A stretch of DNA of 64,000 bases from Actinosynnema pretiosum (GTDB taxonomy: Bacteria > Actinomycetota > Actinomycetes > Mycobacteriales > Pseudonocardiaceae), in contig NZ_JAMTCF010000004.1 in assembly GCF_024171695.1 (NCBI RefSeq), positions 372,001 to 436,000 of the forward strand, given 5' to 3'. The notes under the pieces are model-generated. The model did no database searches, was not told the origin of the DNA, and saw only the letters and a list, made by a program, of their open reading frames with translations. This document shows, in pieces, positions 37,686-46,594 of the stretch (position 1 is the stretch's first letter; each line of letters starts with the position of its first letter). Made by a program: the position numbers and the translations under genes.

Positions 37686-39905
37686 TCAGGTGGTGACCGG
37701 CGCCAGCGCGCCCCGCTCCGGGTCGACCAGGTACACCCTGGCCGAGGAGATGTCGAAGTACATGCCCACCAGCCGCAGCGCCCCGCAGCCCACCGCCTCG
37801 CGCACGCACTCGTAGGCCATCAGGTTGTCGAGCTGCTGCGCCACGTTCGCCACGGCCAGCCGCTCCACCACCGACTCGCCGGACGCGGGCCCGCCCCGCT
37901 CGTGGAACCGGATCAGGCTCGCGTCCGCCGCCCGCAGCCACGACCGCAGCCGGGACCCCGGCGGAGCCGTGCCGTCCAGCAGCGCCTTCATCGCCCCGCA
38001 GTCCGAGTGCCCGCACACCACCACGGTCCGCACCGCCAGCACCCGCACCGCGTACTCCACGGCGGCGGCCACCGAGTCGTCGCCGTCGACCGGCACCAGG
38101 TTGCCGATGTTGCGCACGCAGAACAGGTCGCCCGGCCCCGACGTGGTGATCATGTTGGGCACCACCCGCGAGTCCGCGCAGGTGATGAACAGCTGCCCCG
38201 GCCGCTGCCCGCGCTCGGCCAGCTCGGCCAGGAACGGCCGCACCAGCGGGGCGGCGAACCGCTCGAACTCGTGCATCCCCAGGATCATCGGGTCGACCTC
38301 GTCCCGCTGCCGGGGCACCACCACCTCGCCGACCGCGTCCCGCCGCTGCTGCCAGTACGACCACGGCGCGAACCAGCGCGCCGACGGGGCCACCGGCGCC
38401 TTGCGCAGCGCGGGCATCCCCTTCGTCGCCTTCGAGAACCACGTGTCGTGCACTTCCAGCACCTCGACCGAGCCGCCGAGCCGCTCGTAGCCCGCCCGCC
38501 AGTCCTCGATCGCCTCGAACGCGCCGTGGTCGAGGAAGTCGATGTGCAGCTCCAGCACCACGTGCCTGCGCAGCGGCACGGCGCGCAGCTCGCGCACCAT
38601 CCGCCCCGCGCCCAGGAACACCAGCGAACCCCGGATGACGACCCGGCACCCCTCGCCGCCTGCCTCGTCCACCCGCACCGAGCAGTGCGCGAGCCGGTAC
38701 ACCGACCGCAGCACCGCCGCGGCCACCCCGAGCAGCACGCCCTGCACCAGCCCGAGCGCCACCACGCCCACCACGGTCACGGCGTACGCGGTGAACTCGC
38801 CGTGCCGCCACAGCACCCGCATCCGCTCCGGGCTGACCAGCCGCAGCCCCACCACCAGCAGCACGCCCGACAGCGCCGCCAGCGGCACCAGCTCCAGCAC
38901 CGACCCGAGGGCCAGCGCGAACACCCCGATCCACACCCCGTGCAGCACCGCCGACATGCGGGTGACCGCCCCGGCCGCCACGTTCGTGGAGCCGCGCGCG
39001 ATGCCGCCGCTCACCGGCAGCCCGCCGACCGCGCCCGCCACGGTGTTCGCCACGCCCTGCGCGACCAGCTCGCGGTCCAGGTCGGCGCGCGGGCCGTCGT
39101 GCAGCTTGTCCACGGCCACCGCCGACAGCAGCGTCTCCACGCTGGCCACCACCGCGACCGTCACCACCGCGAACGCGATCCCGGTGATCGAGCCCGACGG
39201 CATCACCGGCGCGACCAGGCCCTCGATGCCGGGCAGCTCCACCCGCGCCACGTCGAGGCCCGCGCCGACCCCGGTCGCGGCGGCCACCGCGACCAGCGGG
39301 GCGGGGGCGAACGAGGCGCGCGGCACCAGCGGCCACAGCAGCATCACGGCCACCGCGACCGCGCCGACCGCGAGCGACTCCAGGTCGACCGGCGCGAACA
39401 CCATCAGCACGTTCTCCTCGGCGGTGGCGCCCGCCTCGCCGCCGAGCACCACCACCAGCTGGCTGAGCGCGATGGTCACGCCGATGCCCGCGAGCAGGCC
39501 GTGCACGACGGCGGGGGACAGCGACAGCGCCACGCGCGCCACGCCGGTGAGGCCGCAGGCCAGCTGGAACAGGCCCGCTCCCACGGTGATCATGGCCGTG
39601 GCCGCCCAGCCGTACTCGGCGATCAGGCTCGTGGTGATCAGCACCATGCCCGCCGCCGGGCCGCTGACCTGCATCGGGGCCCCGCCGAGCGCGCCCGCGA
39701 CGATCCCGCCGACGGCGGCGGACACCAGGCCCGCCATCAGCGGCGCGCCGCTGGCCGCGGCGAAGCCGAGGGAGAGCGGGATGGCCACCAGGAACACCAC
39801 GAGCGAGGCGGGCACGTCGTGGCGCAGCGCGGTCAGCAGGCCGGGCTTGCTCGGGGGGCCCGCGGTGGTGTGCTCACCTGCGTGCGACTTCCGGGCTCGG
39901 TTCAT
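37686..39905 (-). CDS. SulP anion transporter fused to beta-carbonic anhydrase
   Basis: A 739-residue fusion. Residues 25-405 are a SulP membrane domain (PASLVVFLVAIPLSLGFAAASG near the start, GLPVSGGIARGSTNVAAGAVTRM), and a STAS domain with HVVLELHIDFLDHGAFEAIEDW occupies about 410-490. Residues 535-739 are a beta-class carbonic anhydrase with the zinc ligands C576 and D578 (ITCADSRVVPN) and H633 and C636 (VCGHSDCGAMK). This architecture predicts bicarbonate (or sulfate) uptake coupled to interconversion of CO2 and bicarbonate at the inner face. ATG 39905 lies six bases after GAGGA; upstream starts give an unrelated Pro/Arg-rich extension. Confidence 0.93.
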   Translation of the reverse strand: MNRARKSHAGEHTTAGPPSKPGLLTALRHDVPASLVVFLVAIPLSLGFAAASGAPLMAGLVSAAVGGIVAGALGGAPMQVSGPAAGMVLITTSLIAEYGWAATAMITVGAGLFQLACGLTGVARVALSLSPAVVHGLLAGIGVTIALSQLVVVLGGEAGATAEENVLMVFAPVDLESLAVGAVAVAVMLLWPLVPRASFAPAPLVAVAAATGVGAGLDVARVELPGIEGLVAPVMPSGSITGIAFAVVTVAVVASVETLLSAVAVDKLHDGPRADLDRELVAQGVANTVAGAVGGLPVSGGIARGSTNVAAGAVTRMSAVLHGVWIGVFALALGSVLELVPLAALSGVLLVVGLRLVSPERMRVLWRHGEFTAYAVTVVGVVALGLVQGVLLGVAAAVLRSVYRLAHCSVRVDEAGGEGCRVVIRGSLVFLGAGRMVRELRAVPLRRHVVLELHIDFLDHGAFEAIEDWRAGYERLGGSVEVLEVHDTWFSKATKGMPALRKAPVAPSARWFAPWSYWQQRRDAVGEVVVPRQRDEVDPMILGMHEFERFAAPLVRPFLAELAERGQRPGQLFITCADSRVVPNMITTSGPGDLFCVRNIGNLVPVDGDDSVAAAVEYAVRVLAVRTVVVCGHSDCGAMKALLDGTAPPGSRLRSWLRAADASLIRFHERGGPASGESVVERLAVANVAQQLDNLMAYECVREAVGCGALRLVGMYFDISSARVYLVDPERGALAPVTT

Positions 39906-40076
39906 CGAAATCCTCACTGGCGTCGAGGGGTGCAGTCCGACGAACGCGGGAGACGGGCCCGATGGGTGGCGGCGGTGGCACATCCGTGTCGGCACGGGGG
40001 GACGTGTCGGCACTGCGGTTCACCGTCCATGATGACGACGGCACCGGTGCGCTGACCAGGCGTGACACCCGTAAGT

Positions 40077-40090
40077 GTTGATCATTCAAC
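40077..40090. promoter_or_regulatory. Small dyad upstream of the SulP gene
   Basis: GTTGA-TCAT-TCAAC in an A/T-rich patch 170 bases before the SulP start. It has the form of a repressor site; nothing identifies the regulator. Confidence 0.25.
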
Positions 40091-40145
40091 GGAACGTGAC
40101 CGTGTGTGGTCGTCCGAATTGCCCGAAAGGGGCGGACGCTCGAAA

Positions 40146-40198
40146 GCCGTGGCGGAACCGGACCCCGGTCGGGGGTGCGGGGCCGGTTCCGCCACGGC
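40146..40198 (-). terminator. Long hairpin downstream of the 40299-40772 gene
   Basis: Perfect 16-bp arms GCCGTGGCGGAACCGG / CCGGTTCCGCCACGGC, extendable by four more pairs past a bulged A. It lies beyond the stop of the small minus-strand gene and upstream of the SulP gene, insulating the two. Confidence 0.65.
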
Positions 40199-40298
40199 CT
40201 GTGGTGTCGGGTGCTCCTGGAGGGCGCGACTTCGAGGGGGAGGTCGCCACCCGACGTCGAACGGGCGGTCGGGCCCGCTCGCGCGTGGGGGAGGGGCG

Positions 40299-40772
40299 CT
40301 AGTGGCCCGCGTCCCGGAAGGTGTCGCGGTGGGTGTCGCTGTGGGTGTCGCCGTGCGGGGCGCGCTGGGGGTCGCGGTGAGGGTCGCTGCGGGGGGCGCG
40401 CCAGGTGTCGCGGAAGGAGTCGCCGAGGGCGTCCTCGAAGCCGTCGAGGTCGTCCAGCGCGTCGCGCGGCCCGACGACCGGCCGGGGACCGGCCACGGCC
40501 AGGCACAGCTGCGCGCCGATGTAGGCCCGGCAGGGCGCCGTGCTGCGCCTGCCCCACAGCCCGCTCCACCGCCTGCGGCAGGTGCCGCAGCGCCCGCGCT
40601 CGTCCGGCTGGTGCTCGTCGAGCAGGGACTTCAGCGCGGCCACCACGCGGGGCAGCTCCGAGCGGGCCAGCTCCACCGCGGTCTCGCCGTCGGCCTGGTC
40701 CGCCCTGCGCACCAGCGCCGCCAAGTGGTCGTGCAGCGACCTGTCGAGCTGGCCGAAGACCGTCAGAGCCAT
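40299..40772 (-). CDS. Small cysteine-containing actinobacterial protein of unknown function
   Basis: 157 residues, family not recognised beyond similarity to small proteins with a DEHxPDxxGRCxxC-type core. Residues 1-50 are helical (GQLDRSLHDHLAALVRRADQADGETAVELARSELPRVVAALKSLLDEH). Then comes RGRCGTCRRRW and APCRAYIGAQLC, four cysteines that could bind a metal or Fe-S. The tail (about 115-157) is a degenerate repeat of D-P-H-R-D and D-T-H-R-D units encoded by 12-bp repeats such as GTGTCGCGGTGG, and so may be flexible. ATG 40772 has GGGAG eight bases upstream. It diverges from the XRE regulator at 40947. Confidence 0.65.
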   Translation of the reverse strand: MALTVFGQLDRSLHDHLAALVRRADQADGETAVELARSELPRVVAALKSLLDEHQPDERGRCGTCRRRWSGLWGRRSTAPCRAYIGAQLCLAVAGPRPVVGPRDALDDLDGFEDALGDSFRDTWRAPRSDPHRDPQRAPHGDTHSDTHRDTFRDAGH

Positions 40773-40946
40773 CCTCGCCGCTCCCTACCGGCAGCCATGC
40801 CGCCCTCCCCTTCGGTGTTGCCACAGCAGCCTGGGACCAGCACGTGCCCACCTGCAAGTTGCAGTACACGAATGGATGACGTCTCTTTGCTTGCCGGGTG
40901 AACGGCCCGAGACTGTGCTGCACAGCTGCACACAGGAGGTGCGCGG

Positions 40947-41795
40947 ATGTCGCGCGGCGAGAGCCCCACCCTGCGCAAGAGACGCCTCGTCGGCGAGCTG
41001 CGCAGGCTCCGCGAGGCCTCGGGGCTCACCATCGAGGACGTGGGCGAGCGGCTGGAGTGCTCCGCGTCCAAGATCAGCCGGATCGAGACCGGGCGGGTCG
41101 GCGTCACGCCCCGCGACGTGCGCGACATGCTCACCGCCTACGGCGCGGACCCCCACCTGCTGGACGAGCTGGTCCAGCTCGCCAGGCAGGCGCGGCGCAA
41201 GGCCTGGTGGGACGAGTTCGGCGACATCGCGCCCGGCAAGTACGTGGGCTTCGAGGCGGACGCCGAGCGGGTGCGCACCTACCAGGGGCTGATGGTGCCG
41301 GGGCTGCTCCAGTGCGAGGCGTACACCAGGGCGCTGATCGCCGACGTCTCGCCCGGCTCGTCGGCCTTCGAGGTCGACCGGCGGGTCGAGCTGCGCAGGG
41401 CCAGGCAGGCGCTGCTGGCCGAGGACCCGCCGCTGCGGCTGCACGCGGTCGTGGACGAGGCGGCGCTGCGGCGGCTCGTCGGCGGGACGGCCGTGATGGC
41501 GGAGCAGTTGGCGAAGCTCTCCGAAATGGGTGAAAGGGAAAATGTCACCGTTCAGGTGATCCCGTTCACCGCGGGTGCCTATTCCGCGATGGACAGCCCG
41601 TTCGTGCTGCTGTCCTTCAGCGATGAGCAGGATCGTGACGTGGTATACCTCGAAACAACGCGGAACGAAGTGTATTTGGAGCAGTCCTCGGATGTGCTGA
41701 GGTATTCCGAGATGTTCTCGCGATTGGCGACAGCGGCGCTCGACCCCGGTGAATCCGCGGCACTGGTCGGGCTGGTCGCGCGGGAACTCTCCTGA
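40947..41795 (+). CDS. XRE-family regulator with DUF5753 domain
   Basis: A 282-residue DNA-binding protein typical of actinomycetes. The N-terminal helix-turn-helix spans residues 12-70 (ELRRLREASGLTIEDVGERLECSASKISRIETGRVGVTPRDVRDML). The C-terminal DUF5753 domain covers about 95-275 and includes YVGFEADAERVRTYQGLMVPGLLQCEAYTRAL and VQVIPFTAGAYSAMDSPFVLLSF. AGGAGGT precedes ATG 40947. These proteins are usually paired with a small DUF397 protein, as here, 18 bases downstream; such pairs influence development and antibiotic production (BldB/WhiJ-like loci), or behave as antitoxin/toxin-like pairs. Confidence 0.92.
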   Translation: MSRGESPTLRKRRLVGELRRLREASGLTIEDVGERLECSASKISRIETGRVGVTPRDVRDMLTAYGADPHLLDELVQLARQARRKAWWDEFGDIAPGKYVGFEADAERVRTYQGLMVPGLLQCEAYTRALIADVSPGSSAFEVDRRVELRRARQALLAEDPPLRLHAVVDEAALRRLVGGTAVMAEQLAKLSEMGERENVTVQVIPFTAGAYSAMDSPFVLLSFSDEQDRDVVYLETTRNEVYLEQSSDVLRYSEMFSRLATAALDPGESAALVGLVARELS

Positions 41796-41813
41796 ACCGG
41801 GAGTGGCGGGAAG

Positions 41814-42005
41814 ATGTACCAGAACTGGCGCAAGGGCAGTCGCACCACGGCGACCGGCGCGGATTGCGTGGAGGTCGCCCGCGACGGCGCGCTGACCGCC
41901 GTGCGGGACACGAAGAACCGCGCGGGCGGGATGCTGGAGTTCGGGCCCCGCGAGTGGGCGCGCTTCGCGGGCGGCGCCAAGGGCGGGGCGCTCGACGGGC
42001 GGTGA
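41814..42005 (+). CDS. DUF397 protein
   Basis: A 63-residue partner of the upstream XRE/DUF5753 regulator. The family pattern is clear: NWRKGSRTTATGADCVEVA, then VRDTKNRAGGMLEFGPREWARF. Its role is not defined biochemically; the pair is usually interpreted as regulator plus modulator. ATG 41814 follows GGGAAG. A strong T-tailed terminator lies about 90 bases downstream. Confidence 0.92.
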   Translation: MYQNWRKGSRTTATGADCVEVARDGALTAVRDTKNRAGGMLEFGPREWARFAGGAKGGALDGR

Positions 42006-42024
42006 CGTCGGCGCGGTGACAACC

Positions 42025-42066
42025 CGTCGGCCGGATCCCGTCGGCCAGATCCCGTCGGTCGGATGG
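42025..42066. repeat. Short 15-bp tandem repeat
   Basis: Three near-identical copies of a GTCGGCCGGATCCC-type unit (CCGTCGGCCGGAT, CCGTCGGCCAGAT, CCGTCGGTCGGAT) follow one another between the DUF397 gene and its terminator. Confidence 0.6.
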
Positions 42067-42091
42067 CGAATCCGGTCACATGGCGTGTGAA

Positions 42092-42127
42092 GAGGGTGAC
42101 CCTCCAGGGGGTCACCCTCACTTTTTT
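42092..42127 (+). terminator. Intrinsic terminator of the XRE/DUF397 pair
   Basis: A perfect 11-bp stem GAGGGTGACCC / GGGTCACCCTC, six-base loop, and a run of six T. The remaining stretch to 42353 holds no gene I can support. Confidence 0.88.
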
Positions 42128-42353
42128 GGGTCAGGATGTCCGGAATCCTGCCGATGTGTGCTACTTACGGCGGAAGCCAGGATCAGACCAGGAGATGATG
42201 ACAGCGCGGCGGACTGCTGGTGTGCTGGTGACGGGGCGGCTGCGGGCTGCCCTCCCGGCGGGCGCGTGCGCTCGTCAGATCACCGGGTAAATGCTCTGCG
42301 TGGTCAGCCGTGTGCCTGGTGTGATGTACCCGTGATCCGTTTGGGGGATTTCG

Positions 42354-43019
42354 ATGGGTTTTGTGACCGACGCGCTCGAAGGGCTCGCCGGACTGCCCCA
42401 GCCTGCGGTCCTGGCGGTCACCGGTGCGATGACGCTCGCGGAGTGCACCCTCGGCGTCGGCTTCCTCGCCCCCGGCGAGACCGCCCTGCTGCTGGCGTCC
42501 ACCACCGCGAACACGGTCCCTCGCTTCCTGATCATGTGGCTGGTGGTGACGGTGTGCGCCGTCGCGGGCGACAGCATCGGCTACTACCTGGGCAGGCGCT
42601 TCGGCGACCGGCTGCGGGCCAGCAGGCTCGTGCGCAAGATCGGCCAGGAGCACTGGGACAAGGCGGGCGAGCTGCTGCGCAAGCGCGGCGCGTACGCGGT
42701 GTTCATCGCGCGGTTCATGCCGGTCGTGCGCACCCTCGTGCCCGCGTCGGCGGGCGCGGCCAGGCTGGACTACCGCAAGTTCCTGCCCGCCTCGATCGCG
42801 GGCGCCGCCGCCTGGTCCGCGCTGCACATCGGCATCGGCTCGGCGGCGGGAGCCTCGGCCAAGTACATCGAGGCCGCCTTCGGCCGGGCCATGTGGGGCG
42901 TGATGGCGGTCGGCTGCCTGATCGCGCTGGTCGTGTACCTGCGCAAGCGCAAGGCCGCCGCGCGCGCCGCCGAGGCCGCCCGGCCCGAGGGCGAGCCGGT
43001 GCTGGTGGGCGAGTCCTGA
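42354..43019 (+). CDS. DedA-family membrane protein
   Basis: A 221-residue integral membrane protein of the DedA/SNARE-associated family, thought to move undecaprenyl phosphate or other lipids across the membrane. Family residues are present: Glu in AECTLGVGFLAPGETALLLAS, GDSIGYYLGRRFGDRL, and the amphipathic re-entrant ARFMPVVRTLVPASAGAARLDYRKFL with its two key arginines. A charged C-terminal tail (RKRKAAARAAEAARPEGEP) is cytoplasmic. ATG 42354 follows GGGGGAT. It is transcribed alone and followed by a very stable hairpin. Confidence 0.9.
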   Translation: MGFVTDALEGLAGLPQPAVLAVTGAMTLAECTLGVGFLAPGETALLLASTTANTVPRFLIMWLVVTVCAVAGDSIGYYLGRRFGDRLRASRLVRKIGQEHWDKAGELLRKRGAYAVFIARFMPVVRTLVPASAGAARLDYRKFLPASIAGAAAWSALHIGIGSAAGASAKYIEAAFGRAMWGVMAVGCLIALVVYLRKRKAAARAAEAARPEGEPVLVGES

Positions 43020-43179
43020 GCCGGACCGGTGGCCGCAGGCGCCCGGCGGCCACCGGTCCGCGCCGAGGGGGCCGCGCTCGCGCGGTCGCCCCGAGCGCCC
43101 CGCACCCCGCGCCCGGTGTCCTGGTCGACAGGGGAGCGGGCCGGGGCCCGCGGACCAGGCAGGTCCGGCGCGTGCACGA

Positions 43180-43229
43180 CGGAAGAGCCGGTCGACGGGA
43201 GGTTCGGGTCCCGTCGACCGGCTCTTCCG
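43180..43229. terminator. 21-bp perfect hairpin after dedA-like gene
   Basis: Arms 43180-43200 and 43209-43229 are perfect complements (core GAGCCGGTCGACGGGA / TCCCGTCGACCGGCTC) with an eight-base loop GGTTCGGG. No T-run follows. It is too long and perfect to be chance and may be a terminator or a processed RNA. Confidence 0.6.
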
Positions 43230-43289
43230 CGTTGGGGAGGGCACTGGAGAGGGGCCGTCCCCTACCGGACGACCCCTCTCCCATGCGGG

Positions 43290-43356
43290 GACGAGGGCAA
43301 ACCGGCGTTCCGCCGCCGCGGGCTGGATGCCCCTTGCACGCCGGCCTGCCCTCGTC
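43290..43356. repeat. Second inverted repeat before the SARP regulator
   Basis: GACGAGGGCAAACCGGCG (43290-43307) and CGCCGGCCTGCCCTCGTC (43339-43356) pair at 16 of 18 positions around a 31-base loop. The rest of 43020-43529 shows no gene. Confidence 0.6.
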
Positions 43357-43529
43357 GTTCGGGGAGAGCAGCGGATGTTCCGCTGTCTGGTCCAACCTCC
43401 CCCACCGGGATTCGCCCTGTGTGGTCGGCCGGACACGCTTAGCGTAAGAATGCGGCTACAGCACGACTGGAGCCGCACTGGAGCGCTATCGCGCCGCAGG
43501 TGGCGGCCCTGGGCGGAGGATCGGTTCGG

Positions 43530-46427
43530 GTGGAGCACGACGACGGGAACGCCCCCGTGGCGGCGGGCGCCGGTGGCGCGGAGGCGGCCGACCCGGCCCC
43601 CCTCCGCTTCGAGGTGCTCGGGCTGCTGCGCGCCGTGCGCGGCTCGCGGGAGGACGCGCGGGAGGTCGACCTCGGGGCGGCCAAGCAGCGGGCCGTGCTC
43701 GCCGTGCTCCTGCTCGCCCGCAACGCCCCGGTCAGCCGCGACCAGATCATCGAGGCGGTGTGGGGGGAGAACCCGCCGACCTCCTCGGTCAACCTCGTGC
43801 AGACCTACGTGGCCGGGCTGCGGCGCGCCCTCGAACCGCACCGGGCCAGGCGGGCGCCCGCCGAGCTGCTCACCTCGGTCGGCGACGGCTACCTGCTGCG
43901 CGTGCCCACCTCCTCGGTCGACCTGGACGCCTTCGAGCTCGCCACCACCTCGGCGGCCCGCAGCAGGGCCCAGGGTGACCTGGAGGGGGCGGCGGCGGAG
44001 CTGGAATCGGCGTTGTCGCTGTGGAGGGCCGAACCGCTCGGCGGGGTCACCGGGCTGTTCGCCGAGGTCGAGCGGCAGCGGCTCGGGGAGCGCAGGCTGG
44101 CGGCGCTGGAGGAGCGCGCCGAGGTGCTGCTGCTGCTCGGGCGCGGGGCGGAGCTGGTGCCGCAGCTGACCGCGCTGGTCGGGGAGCACCCGCTGCGCGA
44201 GCGCGGGCACGGGCTGCTGATGCGGGCGCTGTGCCAGGCGGGGCGGCAGGCGGAGGCGCTGGCGGCGTACCGGGACGCGCGGCGGGGGCTCATCGACGAG
44301 CTGGGGGTCGAGCCGGGGCCTGAGCTGCGGAGGGTGCAGCAGGCGATCCTGGCGGGGGACGACCCCGAGCCCGCCGGGAGTCGGCGGGCGGTCGTGGTGG
44401 CGGTGCCGGAGGTCCGGCCTGCGGCTGCCGTCCCGGCCCAGCTGCCGCGTGCGCCGGTGGCGCTCGCGGGGCGGGCCGCGGCGCTCGAGCGGATGGACGC
44501 CCTGCTGCGGGAGCACCGGGACAGCGGGGTCGTGCTCGTCGTCACGGGGCCCGCCGGGGTGGGGAAGACGGCGCTCGCCCTGCACTGGGCGCACCGGGTT
44601 CGGGAGGAGTTCCCGGACGGGCAGCTCTACGTGGACCTGCACGGGTACGACCCGAACCAGGAGCCGCTGGGCGCCGGGGAGGTGCTGAACCGGTTCCTGC
44701 GGACGTTGGGGGTGCCCGCCGAGGACGTTCCGGTGGGGGTGGACGAGCGGTCGGCGCTGTTCCGGACCCTGGTCGCGGATCGGCGGATGGTGGTGCTGCT
44801 CGACAACGCGCGCGGGTCGACCGAGTTGATGGCCCTGCTCACGGGGGCGCCTTCCTGCGTGCTGGTGACCAGCAGGCGCAGGTTGGTGGGGCTGGTCGCG
44901 CACGCCGAGGCGCATCTGGTGGAGCTGGACGTGCTCGACCAGGAATCGGCGCTGGAGTTGTTGGGGCGGCGCGATCCGGGGGAGATGGGGGCGTTGCGCA
45001 GGCTGGCCGTGCTGTGCGACGGGTTGCCGCTGGCGTTGCGGATCGCGGCGGCCCGGTTGGCCGCGCCGTCGTTGCGGGCGGCTGAGCTGGTGGCGGAGCT
45101 GGACGACGAGCACGGGCGGCTCGCGGCGCTGGGGTTGGAGGACGAGGACTCCACGGTCCGGGCGGCGCTGGACGCCTCGCACCGGGCGCTGCCGCCTCGG
45201 CCTGCGCACTTGCTGGCGTTGCTCGGGTTGCACCCTGGGGCGGATGTGACGCCTCATGCGGCTGCGGCGCTCGGGAGGTTGCCGCTGGCGGCGGCGCAGC
45301 GGGAGCTGGACGTGCTGACGTCGGCGAACCTGCTGACGGTGAACGAGCCTGGGCGGTACGGGGCGCACGATCTGGTGCGGGTCTACACGCGGGCGTTGGC
45401 GGCGGAGCTGCCGGAGGAGCAGCGGAGGGCTGCCACCGGGCGGGTGCTGGATTACTACTTGCACTGCGCGGATCTGGCCGACGCGCTGATGCCGGTGGGG
45501 CGGGGGGCGGTGCGGGTCGCGCCCGAGCACGTTCCGGTCGACGTGCCGGTGCTGAGCGGGGTCGTGGACGCCACGGCGTGGTTGGAGGCGGAGCAGGCGA
45601 ACATCATCGCCGCCGCGGAGCACGCCGGGGAGTCGGGGGAGCGGCGGTGGTTGGCGCACGCTTGGCAGTTGCCCTACACATTGTCGCGGTTCTTCTGGTT
45701 GCGGGCTGATCGGCACACGTGGTTGAGCACGACGGAGCGGGCGCTGGGGGCGGCCAGGGAGTTGGGGGACCCCGAGGCGCGGTTCGTGACGCTGTTCAAC
45801 CTCGGGGTGGCGCTGGCGCAGTTCCACCGGTCGGAGGAGGCGTTGGCGCGGCACCAGGAGGCGTTGGAGGTGGCGCGGGAGTGGGGGGACGTCTCGGCTC
45901 AGGCGCGGGCTCTGACGACGGTCGCGGACACGCTCCAGGTTTTGGGGCGGGTCGACGAGTCGGAGGCTTGTTATCGGGAGGCGTTGGAGGTCAGCCGGGC
46001 TGCGGGATCGCGGTGGGCTGAGGCGAACGCGCACCACAACCTGGGGTTGTTGTACTCGGTGACGCGGCGGTATCCGGACGCGCTGCCTTGGTTGGACGCG
46101 GCTATCCGGATGTACCGGGAGGTGGGGGAGCAGTGCGGGGAGTCCTCGTGCCACACCGATTTGTCGACTGTGCTGTTGGAGTCGGGGGAGCACGCGTCGG
46201 CTGCGGCTTCGGCGCGGACGGCGTTGTCGTTGGCCACTGAGGTGGCTAGTGATTATCACCAGGCGCTTGCGCATGACCGGTTGGCTCGGGTTTTCGAGCG
46301 GCAGGGGGTTGGTGGGGCGGTGGCGCACTGGCAGCGGGCTTTGGCGTTGTTCACGGAGTTGGGGGCGCCTGAGGCTGATGAGGTTCGGGGGAGGTTGGCC
46401 CGGACTCGGGCTGAGCGGGTTGGGTAG
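43530..46427 (+). CDS. AfsR/SARP-family regulator with NB-ARC ATPase and TPR repeats
   Basis: A 965-residue transcriptional regulator. The SARP part starts at LRFEVLGLLRAVR, with winged helix (KQRAVLAVLLLARNAPVSRDQIIEAVWG) and bacterial activator domain (VDLDAFELA to EAYRDARR-type GLIDELGVEPGPELRRVQQAIL). It is followed by an NB-ARC ATPase (Walker A GPAGVGKTAL, DNARGS, SRRRLVGL, GLPLALRIAA) and C-terminal TPR repeats. This layout matches AfsR and pathway activators of secondary metabolism, but no biosynthetic cluster lies in the window. GTG 43530 has GGAGGA nine bases upstream; GTG 43500 is an alternative. Codons in the 3' half (many TTG, GGG) are less optimised. Confidence 0.9.
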   Translation: MEHDDGNAPVAAGAGGAEAADPAPLRFEVLGLLRAVRGSREDAREVDLGAAKQRAVLAVLLLARNAPVSRDQIIEAVWGENPPTSSVNLVQTYVAGLRRALEPHRARRAPAELLTSVGDGYLLRVPTSSVDLDAFELATTSAARSRAQGDLEGAAAELESALSLWRAEPLGGVTGLFAEVERQRLGERRLAALEERAEVLLLLGRGAELVPQLTALVGEHPLRERGHGLLMRALCQAGRQAEALAAYRDARRGLIDELGVEPGPELRRVQQAILAGDDPEPAGSRRAVVVAVPEVRPAAAVPAQLPRAPVALAGRAAALERMDALLREHRDSGVVLVVTGPAGVGKTALALHWAHRVREEFPDGQLYVDLHGYDPNQEPLGAGEVLNRFLRTLGVPAEDVPVGVDERSALFRTLVADRRMVVLLDNARGSTELMALLTGAPSCVLVTSRRRLVGLVAHAEAHLVELDVLDQESALELLGRRDPGEMGALRRLAVLCDGLPLALRIAAARLAAPSLRAAELVAELDDEHGRLAALGLEDEDSTVRAALDASHRALPPRPAHLLALLGLHPGADVTPHAAAALGRLPLAAAQRELDVLTSANLLTVNEPGRYGAHDLVRVYTRALAAELPEEQRRAATGRVLDYYLHCADLADALMPVGRGAVRVAPEHVPVDVPVLSGVVDATAWLEAEQANIIAAAEHAGESGERRWLAHAWQLPYTLSRFFWLRADRHTWLSTTERALGAARELGDPEARFVTLFNLGVALAQFHRSEEALARHQEALEVAREWGDVSAQARALTTVADTLQVLGRVDESEACYREALEVSRAAGSRWAEANAHHNLGLLYSVTRRYPDALPWLDAAIRMYREVGEQCGESSCHTDLSTVLLESGEHASAAASARTALSLATEVASDYHQALAHDRLARVFERQGVGGAVAHWQRALALFTELGAPEADEVRGRLARTRAERVG

Positions 46428-46594
46428 GGGGTGGGGGAGGGGGGAGTTTGAGGGGGAGAGGGATTAAGAGCTGAAAGTCAAAAGCTGAAGGGCTCGCCTC
46501 GCCGGCGGGGCAGGCCTCCAAAAAAGAGGGGGACGAGCTCTGTCGGCCGGTGACCGTTGGTCTTGTGGTCCCGTTTACCACTGCGGTGGGCGGG

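Noticed and set aside
42183-46328. 1,381-codon minus-strand frame opposite the DedA and SARP genes
   Set aside because: Arg/Pro/Gln/His-rich shadow of two well-supported genes.
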